A DNA stretch of 34,133 bases from Pseudoselenomonas ruminantium (lineage in GTDB: Bacteria; Bacillota; Negativicutes; Selenomonadales; Selenomonadaceae): the NCBI GenBank assembly GCA_902780915.1, contig CACZHK010000053.1, positions 1 through 34,133 on the forward strand, written 5' to 3'. The position numbers were made by a program, and so were the translations under genes. Of the stretch, positions 1 to 7,178 are shown piece by piece. A model generated the notes under the pieces. That model was not told where the DNA came from, searched no databases, and worked only from the letters and a program-made list of their open reading frames with translations. How positions within the stretch are numbered: the stretch's first letter is position 1; every line of letters begins with the position of its first letter.

Positions 1-9
1 CGAAGCCGC

Positions 10-149
10 GGGTGTCCGGTGGACACCCTGGACAGGTGGCAGCCGAAGGCTGACGGATGAGGTGCAAATGAACAAGATAAGGCAGATAAACGAGAGAACT
101 CTCCACCTCATCCGCCCCTAACGGGGCACCTTCCCCTCAAGGGGAAGGC
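10..149. repeat. REP-like inverted repeat pair
   Basis: Two short palindromic modules face each other. The left one has a perfect 8-bp hairpin (10-17 with 21-28) and a CAGCC/GGCTG hairpin (40-52). The right one has GCCCC/GGGGC (114-127) and a 9-bp CCTTCCCCT/AGGGGAAGG hairpin (129-148). The 11-mer CGGATGAGGTG at 54-64 recurs exactly inverted at 104-114, so the whole block can fold into a branched structure. From memory, sequences of this kind (AGGGGAAGG next to GATGAGGTG) are dispersed intergenic repeats in several Firmicutes genomes. No RAYT transposase is in the window. No gene is seen between 1 and 362. Confidence 0.6.
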
Positions 150-199
150 TTAACTAAATGACATTGCCTCTATAGGTGGGGGTGGCGAATATCATAACA

Positions 200-238
200 G
201 GCGGGAGCGCATATCTCCCGCCTCGTCCCCAAGGGGAC
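200..238. other. Two adjacent hairpins upstream of the small peptide gene
   Basis: GGCGGGAG (200-207) pairs with CTCCCGCC (215-222), followed at once by GTCCCC-AA-GGGGAC (225-238). Neither is followed by a T run on the plus strand, so they are not typical plus-strand terminators. They could be part of a structured RNA or a stop for an antisense transcript coming from the peptide gene; this is inference. Confidence 0.45.
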
Positions 239-254
239 TAGCGTTGCGTCGTTG

Positions 255-309
255 AAAGGCCAAGAGGAAGCTTTGTCTATAGACAAAGCTGGAACAATGG
301 CCTTATAAT
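255..309 (+). promoter_or_regulatory. Palindromic operator and -10 box for the small peptide gene
   Basis: GCTTTGTCTATAGACAAAGC (271-290) is a perfect 20-bp palindrome. A perfect TATAAT lies at 304-309, so the palindrome is centred near -35 and no canonical -35 box is visible. AAGGCCA upstream and TGGCCTT downstream of the palindrome can also pair around it. A related palindrome with nearly the same spacing to an AT-rich -10 candidate lies at 7163-7176. Binding by a dimeric regulator is inferred. Confidence 0.5.
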
Positions 310-362
310 AATTTCGCTGTACACCCCTAAAAGTCCGCACACGGAAAGGGGGCCGGAAAAGC

Positions 363-452
363 ATGGACAGCTTTGTTATCGAACTAGGAACCTCTATTCT
401 TGCCAGCGTAATCGCCTATTACCTGTGCAAGTGGCTGGACTCTCACCTTTGA
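363..452 (+). CDS. Small hydrophobic peptide (29 aa), possible type I toxin
   Basis: A 29-codon ORF opens with ATG after a good ribosome site (AAAGGGGG, about ten bases upstream) and ends at TGA. The peptide has an acidic N-terminus, one hydrophobic stretch (about residues 4-22) and a C-terminal YYLCKWLD motif. From memory, short Firmicutes membrane peptides ending in a YYxCKWLD-like motif are common and are often treated as type I toxin-like, but I cannot confirm the family. It has its own TATAAT, structured leader and strong terminator, so it looks like a complete single-gene unit. No antisense antitoxin RNA was demonstrated; the 453-516 stretch with an ACCGAG/CTCGGT stem (490-509) would be the place to look. 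The peptide is well supported as an ORF, its function is not. Confidence 0.5.
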   Translation: MDSFVIELGTSILASVIAYYLCKWLDSHL

Positions 453-516
453 GCACAGCAGGGTGAACCAGTATCAATTCTAAGTCCGAACCGAGGCGCC
501 AAACTCGGTAAGGCAA

Positions 517-546
517 GCCGGGCAGCGAAATCTGCCCGGCTTTTTC
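517..546 (+). terminator. Rho-independent terminator after the small peptide
   Basis: GCCGGGCAG (517-525), loop CGAAAT, CTGCCCGGC (532-540), then TTTTT. This is a perfect 9-bp GC-rich stem. It lies only two bases beyond the stop of the minus-strand gene at 549 and may hinder read-through there too, though that side has no T run. Confidence 0.85.
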
Positions 547-548
547 TG

Positions 549-2042
549 TCAGCGGAAGTCAAAATAGTGCCTGTGGGTTTTCCTATCTACTTTTTCTCCC
601 CCTAAATCTCCTGCTATACACATGACCATTACCACATCCGGCTTATATTCCTCTATGAATGAATGCAGACTACCCGTATAATTATTCAAACACACCATAG
701 ACAGTTCCTTGACCCCCAAGGCCAAAAAAGGGCCAAAGGGGTTGGCGTAGGAATCTCTGAGCAATAAAATCCGCTTGCCTGATGCGGGCAGCAGCAGATT
801 ATCGAAGTATTCGATTGCACTTCTCCCATAACTATACATCTGATATGGGTCACCAGTTCTGACATCATAGAAAGGCTGGTCGGCCATGCAAGCCTTATTG
901 TAGGCCACCGTGAAGTCCCCCACCTCATTTACATCACGGCTAGGTATCACAAAATGAAACTTCGTAGGAAATTTAGGGTATAGGACAGAAAAATCTTCCG
1001 CCTCGGTCTTGGCCAAGGTCACCTTCTTGCCCTGGCTCCCTAGAAAAACCTCCGACATTATCTGGACTTCAAAAGAATCCAAATTCAAATGACTGTCATC
1101 CACGGGAATGCCGTAATTTTTCAATCGCTCAGCTACGACTTTAGCTGACCGCAACGCCGTTTCCGGCTTCCAATGATGGTCAGTCTTAAAAAAGAAGTCA
1201 TGATAGGTTACGCCATCTTCCTTGGCCCACTCATGCAGGTTTTCTCTTAAATCAAGCGTATCGACCCCCTTATCACGCAACCTTGCCAAAAGTTCATCAG
1301 CATTATGATTAGAAAAATCCAGCCTGCCATTTACGGAAAAATCTCCATAATTGTCTACCTTGCATGGTGCCTGTATATAAATAAAATTGATGTCTCTTTC
1401 TTTAACCCACTGTGAAAATTCCGTCACAGCCAAGGCACTTTCAGTCATATCATGCTTGTTTGTGATAAAACTCCAAACGTCATCTTCCAGGGACACAACC
1501 CTCCGGCTTGGATTCATCAAATGCCAGTCCAGAGCATCTTCATACCCCCGCCCTGCCTCAACCCAATACGGGTAGGCCAGCAGCCTCGAACCAGTCCAAC
1601 CGGAAATCTGGTTTTTTTCACTCTTGAATTTTTGCATCATCTTCTTTGCCTTTCCTTGGGAAAGATTTGCCAACCTTTTCATCTTCCCCAAGGGCCAGGC
1701 AGCCAACTTCTTTATTTTTCTCCTAAGCCAGGATTCGTTTTTCTCTGCTCTTTGCGGTTCCTCTTGAACTTTAGCTGGTTTTTCCGGGAGTTTTTCTATA
1801 TCTGCAAACGGGTATTTCCTTTCCCAATTGATCCTCCGTTCACCGCCTGTTGTATAACGCGCTCTTACAGGCTTTCCTTCCCTCATCCCCGTCAACACAC
1901 CCTGCGTAAAACTATTATCTATATGCGCCCTGTCCACCAACACATTCTTGACCGCCATCCGCCCCAGCACAGTGATGAGCATCACAACCATCACTCCTGC
2001 CGCCGTCAGCATGAGGGCTTGCCTCAAATTTATCTCTCTCAT
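549..2042 (-). CDS. AlgJ/AlgX-like DHHW-family (SGNH) acetyltransferase partner
   Basis: This is a 497-residue protein with one N-terminal membrane anchor (residues about 9-27), a charged linker rich in Lys and Glu (about 85-145) and an extracytoplasmic catalytic domain. DHHW is at residues 288-291 and RDSYANPF at about 429-436, the latter standing where SGNH enzymes have their GDS block. Proteins with these motifs next to an MBOAT protein (AlgI-AlgJ/X, PatA-PatB) move acetyl groups onto exported polysaccharide or peptidoglycan. The MBOAT gene lies twelve bases upstream on the same strand, so the two are surely cotranscribed. The acceptor is unknown: surface polysaccharide or peptidoglycan are both possible. 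The family assignment is confident; a specific symbol is not warranted. Confidence 0.85.
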   Translation of the reverse strand: MREINLRQALMLTAAGVMVVMLITVLGRMAVKNVLVDRAHIDNSFTQGVLTGMREGKPVRARYTTGGERRINWERKYPFADIEKLPEKPAKVQEEPQRAEKNESWLRRKIKKLAAWPLGKMKRLANLSQGKAKKMMQKFKSEKNQISGWTGSRLLAYPYWVEAGRGYEDALDWHLMNPSRRVVSLEDDVWSFITNKHDMTESALAVTEFSQWVKERDINFIYIQAPCKVDNYGDFSVNGRLDFSNHNADELLARLRDKGVDTLDLRENLHEWAKEDGVTYHDFFFKTDHHWKPETALRSAKVVAERLKNYGIPVDDSHLNLDSFEVQIMSEVFLGSQGKKVTLAKTEAEDFSVLYPKFPTKFHFVIPSRDVNEVGDFTVAYNKACMADQPFYDVRTGDPYQMYSYGRSAIEYFDNLLLPASGKRILLLRDSYANPFGPFLALGVKELSMVCLNNYTGSLHSFIEEYKPDVVMVMCIAGDLGGEKVDRKTHRHYFDFR

Positions 2043-2054
2043 ATCCTGCCTCGC

Positions 2055-3431
2055 TTAGAAATTGAAGTAAATAAAGGGATTGTAGCTGGCGCTGACGGTT
2101 ACGGCCAGGGTCAGCAGGAAGATGCCGAAGGCGGCGACTGGCTCTATGGCAGTCACGGCCTTGACGGCCCAGGCTTTTTCCTTCAGCCAGGGCAGGACAG
2201 GCAGGGAAAGGATGATGGCCAGACTTACCAACACGTAGGTTTCCTCAAGGTACATATAGAAGAAATCGTCCGTCAGCCCTATGCCACTGAAGCCGAACAT
2301 GACGGCAAGGTAATGCAGCCCTGCCCCCAAATCCTTGGAACGGAACATGACCCAGCCCACCATGATGGCAATAAGGGCATAGATATGGGACAGCCGCCCC
2401 AGCCTCTCCGGCAAGCGGGTGAATTTCTCCATCATCAGCAGTACGAAATAGAACAAGCCCCAGACAAGGAAAGTGTAATTCGCCCCATGCCAGATGCCTG
2501 TGAGCGCCCACACAGCAAAAAGATTCAGCACCCAGCGAAACTTGGAGCACCTGTTGCCACCCAGGGGGATGTAAACATAGTCACGGAACCAGGAGCCAAG
2601 GGAGATGTGCCACCTGCGCCAGAATTCCGTGGCGCTTCTGGAGATATAGGGATAATTGAAGTTCTCCGCAAAGTGGAAGCCAAACATCCGCCCCAGTCCG
2701 ATAGCCATATCCGAATAGCCGGAGAAGTCAAAGTAAATCTGCAAGGTGTAGGCCACCGCCCCCAGCCAGGCCGTCCCCGTGGACATTTCCTCCATAGCAA
2801 AGATGGTGTCAGCCAACTGGCCCATGTAATTGGCAATCAGAACTTTCTTGGCCAGACCGTGAATAAAGCGCAGCATGCCCTCAGTGAAATCGTCGAGATT
2901 CTCCCGTCGCCCGGAAATCTCTGCGGCGATAGCCTCATAGCGCACAATAGGCCCGGCAATCAGCTGAGGGAACAGTGCCACATACAGAGCCACGCTCAAA
3001 AGATTTTTCTGAGCCTCCGCCTTGCCATAGTACACATCAAAGAGATAGGACAGAAGCTGGAAGGTGAAGAAAGAAATGCCAATGGGCAAAGTCAGGGCGA
3101 AGCCCTGCAAAGGCCCATGCAAAAGCCCCAACTCTCCCAACAGGAAAGTCAGGTACTTGAAGACAAACAGCAGTCCTACATGAAATACAACGCCCAAGGC
3201 CAGCCAAACCTTGCGCCGCTTCCCCTGCAAGTGCCGCCCCACGAACCAGCCCACGCAGACCGAAAGCATCAAGAGGAACACAAAAGCCGGTTCCCCCCAG
3301 GCATAGAAAAACAAGCTGGCCACCAAGAGCAGGCAGTTCCTGAACCTGCGCCCCGTAAGCAGGGGATTGTAGTACAGGCACAGCACCAGCGGCAAAAAGA
3401 AGAATAAGAATACCGTGGATGAAAAGACCAC
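2055..3431 (-). CDS. MBOAT-family O-acyltransferase (AlgI/PatA-like)
   Basis: This is a multi-pass membrane protein of 458 residues that passes acyl groups, usually acetyl, across the membrane to a partner such as the downstream DHHW protein. The family-typical FWRRWHISLGSW block lies at about residues 270-282, and LTGIWHGAN carries the conserved catalytic histidine (about 315). I place the start at the GTG at 3431, giving the usual N-terminus MVFSSTVFLFFFLP, because AGGAGG sits eight bases upstream (3440-3445). An ATG 30 bases further up is in frame but has no such site. It heads a two-gene unit with the DHHW gene. A terminator of the upstream gene lies just before it, so it probably has its own promoter. 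Confidence 0.9.
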   Translation of the reverse strand: MVFSSTVFLFFFLPLVLCLYYNPLLTGRRFRNCLLLVASLFFYAWGEPAFVFLLMLSVCVGWFVGRHLQGKRRKVWLALGVVFHVGLLFVFKYLTFLLGELGLLHGPLQGFALTLPIGISFFTFQLLSYLFDVYYGKAEAQKNLLSVALYVALFPQLIAGPIVRYEAIAAEISGRRENLDDFTEGMLRFIHGLAKKVLIANYMGQLADTIFAMEEMSTGTAWLGAVAYTLQIYFDFSGYSDMAIGLGRMFGFHFAENFNYPYISRSATEFWRRWHISLGSWFRDYVYIPLGGNRCSKFRWVLNLFAVWALTGIWHGANYTFLVWGLFYFVLLMMEKFTRLPERLGRLSHIYALIAIMVGWVMFRSKDLGAGLHYLAVMFGFSGIGLTDDFFYMYLEETYVLVSLAIILSLPVLPWLKEKAWAVKAVTAIEPVAAFGIFLLTLAVTVSASYNPFIYFNF

Positions 3432-3512
3432 GCAAAACGCCTCCTGTGGATAAGATACCAATAATATACCACATCTGCCCCCCCCGAGAAGACATTTTGC
3501 TTTTTGCCCACC

Positions 3513-3540
3513 AAAAAAGCCCCACCGCTAAGGTGAGGCT
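3513..3540 (-). terminator. Rho-independent terminator, minus strand
   Basis: On the minus strand AGCCTCACC, loop TTAGC, GGTGGGGCT is followed by TTTTTT. It is the second of two terminators between the phosphohexomutase gene and the MBOAT gene and isolates the acyltransferase pair from upstream transcription. Confidence 0.75.
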
Positions 3541-3570
3541 ATGCTGGTATGTCGAAAAACGGATAAGGAA

Positions 3571-3602
3571 AAGCCGCCCTCTCATACCGGGGCGGCTTGC
3601 TT
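3571..3602. terminator. Terminator after the phosphohexomutase gene
   Basis: AAGCCGCCC (3571-3579) pairs with the GGGCGGCTT ending at 3598, with short T runs on both outer sides. Its position just past 3620 supports 3620 as the true 3' end of the mutase gene, because the longer frame ending at 3582 would run into the hairpin. Confidence 0.7.
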
Positions 3603-3619
3603 TTGATTTAAGGCAGGAT

Positions 3620-5090
3620 TCACTTGTTGAACACGCTGAAATCCAGGGCATCGAAGCCTGCCACCGCCTTTTTTGCGGCTCTCGATGTTCAGCGGCATCT
3701 GAGGGTCATGGAGGGAGAGGCGGAGGAGTGCCCAACCCTCGGGGAACACCAGGCGCACGCCCTCAAAGGAAGGCTTGGCGGACTTGATGCCCTTCTCTGC
3801 AGCACGGGCTTCAAAGGCCTGCAGCACCTGCTGTCCATATTCCTTGAAATCCTCGGTGCTGATCTTCATGCGGTACTCCACCGCCTCGACAGGTTCGCCC
3901 AGAGCTGCCACCAGGCTCTCCAGTTTCTTGCCTTTGGCCCTGGCCTTGGCGGCGGCAATCAGGAGCTTCACTGCCAGATAGGCACCGTCATCTAGGTAGT
4001 AGTTCTCGGACAGCGCTCCGTGGCCGGAGGTCTCGATAGCCAGCGGGGACACAATGCCGCTGTCATTCAGGCGGACGCACTCGTCAATGACATTCTTGTA
4101 GCCGCGCATATAGCGGTGATGCTTGAGGCCCAGTTCCTCCTTGAGGAAGGTAGTGAGTTCGTCAGAGGTCACGGAGTCAGTGACGATGGTGCTGCCGGGA
4201 TAATCCGGAGCCAGGATGGCAGCCATCATGGCAATGAGGGCATTGCGGCTGATTTCCTTGCCGTTCTTCAGCACAGCGCTCATGCGGTCAACATCCGTAT
4301 CGAAAATCAGGCCCAGGTCTGCCTTGCTCTTCAGCACTGCTTCGCGGATGGCGGCCATGGCCTGCTTGTTCTCGGGGTTGGGGATATGGTTGGGGAAATG
4401 CCCGTCCGGCTCAAGGTAGATGCTGCCGCTGGTGTCTGCCCCCAGGCGGCCCAGGATCTGGCTGGCAAAGAAGCCGCCGGCGCCGTTGCCTGCATCCACC
4501 ACCACGTGCATGCCCTTCAAGGGCTCATTCTCCCCGCCCAGAGCCTGGCGGATTTTCTTCCGCAGATGATGGCAGTAGCGCTCCATGAGGTCATATTTCT
4601 GGACTTTGGCCAGGTCGCCTGTGCTCACAGGCTGACGGGCAGCAGCAGAGAGGATGGCTTCGATGTCCTCATGCTCCACGCCGCCTTTCTTGGTGAAGAA
4701 TTTCAGACCGTTGCGGTTGTAGGGCAAGTGGCTGGCGGTGATCATGATGGAGCCATCCATGCTGGTCTCGGGGAACACCGTAGCCATGAACATGGACGGG
4801 GTGGAAGCCATGCCGCAGTCTACAGTGACGCACCCGGCGGCAGTCAGGGCCTCCAGCACGGCCTTCTTGAGGGAGCCGGCAGAAATGCGGGAATCATGGC
4901 CCACTGCCACCCGCAGTTTCTTCTTATCCTTGCCGGTCTTCTCAGCTAAAAATTCCAAGAAGCCCCCGGCAATGACATTGGCCGCCTCTACGGAAAGAGT
5001 CACCGGCTCGTCAGGCACGCCCTCCACGGCCACACCGCGCACATCACTGCCGTTGGCAAGTTTCTTGAGTATTTTTTCGGATACTAGCAT
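3620..5090 (-). CDS. Phosphoglucomutase/phosphomannomutase, frameshifted near the 3' end
   Basis: This alpha-D-phosphohexomutase interconverts hexose 1- and 6-phosphates for nucleotide-sugar and surface polysaccharide synthesis. The phosphoserine loop TASHLPYNRNG has Ser at about residue 120, the metal loop DTDVDR is at 264-269, and the C-terminal domain has RLSLHDP where many relatives have the RxSGTEP phosphate loop. The uninterrupted frame runs on to 3582 and ends in an atypical Pro/Gln-rich tail. If the A6 run (3669-3674, T on the plus strand) were A5, the protein would instead read SRKKAVAGFDALDFSVFNK and stop at 3620, a far more natural end. I therefore give 3620 as the end and regard a one-base indel in a homopolymer, real or technical, as likely. 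The gene follows gmhA at 110 bp. Confidence 0.85.
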
Positions 5091-5094
5091 AGTA

Positions 5095-5168
5095 AAAGCC
5101 CCCTACCGTGTCTTTGCGAATTAGTTCAACTCAATACAGCTTACCTAATTCCACACAGAGGGGGCTTT
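5095..5168 (-). promoter_or_regulatory. Long leader hairpin covering the mutase ribosome binding site
   Basis: AAAGCCCCCT (5095-5104) is inverted exactly at 5159-5168, and inside it GAATTAG (5118-5124) pairs with CTAATTC (5145-5151). In the minus-strand RNA the 3' arm contains the AGGGGG ribosome site of the mutase gene and is followed by TTTT just before its ATG. It could act as a terminator for gmhA, an attenuator, or a block on mutase translation. Structure is seen; function is inferred. Confidence 0.55.
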
Positions 5169-5200
5169 ATCCTGCGTCCTATCTCAAAATTTATTTATCG

Positions 5201-5860
5201 CTATTCTCCAAAGAATTCATTTTCTGCCGCAATGCAGAGCATATGGTACACCGGCAGGTGATATTCCTGAATCTTGAAGGTCTCATCCTCCGGCACGCAG
5301 ATGGTGATATCCGCCATGCCTCCGGCCTTGATCTTGCCGCCGGACTTGCCGGTGAGGGCAATGGACTTCACGCCCTTGGCACGGGCCATATCCAGGGCAT
5401 AGATCACATTGGTGGAGTTGCCGGAGGTGGAGATGGCCAGGAGCACATCCCCCTCATCCCCCATGCCCAGCAGCTGCTGGGCGAAGGAAAGGTCAGGAGC
5501 CTGGTCATTGGCAAAAGCGGTGTTCAGGGCCACCTGATTCACCATGGAAAGGGCAGGGAGCGCCCCCTGCAGATTCTCCATGAAATAGTCTGCCGAATCC
5601 GGGCAGACCTGACGGAAGCGCTCCTCCATCTTCTTATCCAGCTTGCGGGGCAAGAGGAAGCCCTTCATGAGCTCGCCTACGATATGCTCTGCATCGGAGG
5701 CGCTGCCGCCATTGCCGCAGGCAATGAGCTTGTGGCCTGCGCGATAGCTCTCGCAGATAGCTTCCACAGCTGCCACCAGCTCCTCCCTGCAGACAGCCAG
5801 GGCAGGATAGCGTCCGATCAAATCGTCAACTGCTTTAAGTGTGCTTGCTTTCACAGACAT
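5201..5860 (-). CDS. gmhA: Phosphoheptose isomerase (SIS domain)
   Basis: GmhA turns sedoheptulose 7-phosphate into D-glycero-D-manno-heptose 7-phosphate, the first step to the ADP- or GDP-heptose of lipopolysaccharide core or S-layer glycans. The 219-residue protein has the SIS fold signatures ACGNGGSASDAEHIVGE (about residues 47-63) and AISTSGNSTNVI, both phosphate-binding loops, and matches the family in length. The start is ATG with AAGGAG eight bases upstream. It lies between a Tim44-like membrane protein gene (12 bases upstream) and the phosphohexomutase, so it belongs to an envelope-sugar operon. Heptose synthesis fits a diderm Firmicute. No other heptose genes are in the window. Confidence 0.9.
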   Translation of the reverse strand: MSVKASTLKAVDDLIGRYPALAVCREELVAAVEAICESYRAGHKLIACGNGGSASDAEHIVGELMKGFLLPRKLDKKMEERFRQVCPDSADYFMENLQGALPALSMVNQVALNTAFANDQAPDLSFAQQLLGMGDEGDVLLAISTSGNSTNVIYALDMARAKGVKSIALTGKSGGKIKAGGMADITICVPEDETFKIQEYHLPVYHMLCIAAENEFFGE

Positions 5861-5872
5861 TAAGCCTTCTCC

Positions 5873-6571
5873 TTATCTGTTCCTGTAGCGGTCCGCCATT
5901 GACTTGGCCTCGTATTCACCGCTGCTGATCCTGCTGATGTCCTGATAGACAGGGCGATCCTGATTGTCACGGGGCGTCACATCCACAGGCTCTGAGGGGC
6001 GGGACTGCCAGCTGCCATTCCCTGCATAAGAGGAGCCGCTGTTGCCCCGGAACTTGTTCCAGGCCCAGCGAAGCAGCATGAACACTGCGCCGAACATGAC
6101 GATGTTGGCCAGGAGGCCCAGCACATCGCCAAAGAAGCCGCCCATGCCAAAGAGATTGGCCAGCATGGAACCCAGGAACATGCCCCCTGCCAAAAGGCCC
6201 ACATTCCTCATGATGGAGCCGAAGCGGGAAGAACTCTGCTGGGCGGCTGCACCTGCCGCAGCCGTGTTATTCTTGGCCGCCGCCCCCGTGCCCGGTGCCT
6301 CCTTCTCAAGGCTCTTGGCATCCTTGGACGGCTTGTAGTCCTTGCCGTTGCCGGACACAGACTTGGAATCAGAAGCCTTCGTGCTGGGAGCCGCATTGGA
6401 CTTGGGCGCAGCCTTGGGTGCCGGCTTCGGCGCGGAGAACTTGGCCCCGCCCTTGGCTGCAGAAGCCACGGAATAAGCAGCCGCACCATCAAGGGAAACG
6501 CTCACAGGAGCTGCAACAGCCAAGAAAGAGCCAACCATCAAAGAAGCAAGGATTTTTTTTGCATTAACCAT
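5873..6571 (-). CDS. Secreted/membrane protein with Tim44-like N-terminal features
   Basis: This is a 232-residue protein. A signal peptide covers about residues 1-38, followed by an Ala/Lys/Pro/Ser-rich low-complexity linker (about 40-115). A Gly- and Phe-rich hydrophobic segment then carries two likely membrane passes (about 122-167), and the tail is polar and charged. The GG-x-FLG-x-hydrophobic-FG layout resembles bacterial Tim44-like domain proteins, but the conserved globular Tim44 domain is not evident, so the name is only structural. A good AAGGAG ribosome site stands before the ATG. It sits in a minus-strand run with small unknown genes upstream and gmhA downstream, suggesting an envelope role. 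Confidence 0.7.
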   Translation of the reverse strand: MVNAKKILASLMVGSFLAVAAPVSVSLDGAAAYSVASAAKGGAKFSAPKPAPKAAPKSNAAPSTKASDSKSVSGNGKDYKPSKDAKSLEKEAPGTGAAAKNNTAAAGAAAQQSSSRFGSIMRNVGLLAGGMFLGSMLANLFGMGGFFGDVLGLLANIVMFGAVFMLLRWAWNKFRGNSGSSYAGNGSWQSRPSEPVDVTPRDNQDRPVYQDISRISSGEYEAKSMADRYRNR

Positions 6572-6590
6572 ATGAAATTCTCCTTAAAAA

Positions 6591-6866
6591 TCAACCTTCA
6601 TAAGATTTGATATCGTCCTCAAAGGCGTAAATCTCGCCCACGGTATCAAGCTCGCCTGCCAGATACCTGTCGATATCGTCCACATCTATATAGAGCTTGC
6701 ATTCGATATCCAGATAGCCCTGTTCCTTGCCTCCGGACAAGTCGCGGATAGCCATCAGCTTTTCACGCAGCTTCAGCAGCTCCGTGCGGGTGGCGTGGAT
6801 ATCCAGCTTGATCTGGGGCACACCATATTCCTTGAGCACCTCATCCATAGTCATGCGCTGGGACAT
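6591..6866 (-). CDS. Hypothetical protein (91 aa)
   Basis: I do not recognise this family. The protein is soluble and acidic, with a central Leu/Lys/Arg-rich helix (LLKLREKLMAI), then an Ile/Asp-rich half with DVDDIDRYLAGEL. No cysteine pairs or membrane segments are present beyond one Cys. I chose the second ATG (6866) because AAAGG lies nine bases before it; the first ATG at 6875 abuts the ribosome site. It is 19 bases upstream of the Tim44-like gene and probably cotranscribed with it. Confidence 0.75.
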   Translation of the reverse strand: MSQRMTMDEVLKEYGVPQIKLDIHATRTELLKLREKLMAIRDLSGGKEQGYLDIECKLYIDVDDIDRYLAGELDTVGEIYAFEDDIKSYEG

Positions 6867-6938
6867 ATTATTCATCCTTTCATTTGACTTTTTGATGTTT
6901 TAGATTCTAGCAAAGCAAGTTGTAAAATATCTGGAAGC

Positions 6939-7100
6939 CTACCCGCGCCCCTTGGCAGCAGCCAAGCGGTCCAGTATGCTCTGCAGTTCCCGCCTCTGCC
7001 GCAGATGGCTCTCATAGTCCAAATCATTGGAATCCACCTGCATGCGCTTCGTCAGCTCATCAATCCGCGCCTGCAGGCGTCCCCTGATTTTTTCATCCAT
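6939..7100 (-). CDS. Small helical hypothetical protein (53 aa)
   Basis: This short ORF begins with MDEKIRGRLQARIDELTKRM and ends with a Leu/Arg-rich stretch and KGRG. It is strongly charged and helical, likely a coiled coil, with no membrane segment. Codon use resembles the neighbouring genes. The ribosome site (AAGGGA) is rather far from the ATG, which lowers confidence. It is preceded by a candidate palindromic operator at 7163-7176 and may be the first gene of the minus-strand run leading to gmhA. I know no function for it. Confidence 0.55.
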   Translation of the reverse strand: MDEKIRGRLQARIDELTKRMQVDSNDLDYESHLRQRRELQSILDRLAAAKGRG

Positions 7101-7139
7101 CGTCAGAATCAATCCCTTCCCAAAACAAATACAAGATAT

Positions 7140-7176
7140 ATTTTAACGCTTTTGTCCAAGCCTTGTCTACAGACAA
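7140..7176 (-). promoter_or_regulatory. Candidate operator/promoter upstream of the small helical protein
   Basis: TTGTCTACAGACAA (7163-7176) is a 14-bp dyad with one mismatched centre pair. On the minus strand a TAAAAT candidate -10 begins about 24 bases from its centre, the same geometry as the palindrome and TATAAT at 271-309. The match in sequence and spacing suggests one regulator at both sites. The -10 assignment is weak. Confidence 0.35.
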
Positions 7177-7178
7177 AA

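Noticed and set aside
1452..3407. 651-codon plus-strand open frame opposite the DHHW and MBOAT genes
   Set aside because: It lies antisense to two clear genes with motifs and ribosome sites; its product is low-complexity (His, Gln, Pro) with no family features.
3666..3676. Programmed -1 frameshift at the A6 run of the mutase gene
   Set aside because: The natural C-terminus requires a +1 shift (or loss of one A), not the -1 shift such slippery runs give; an indel fits better.
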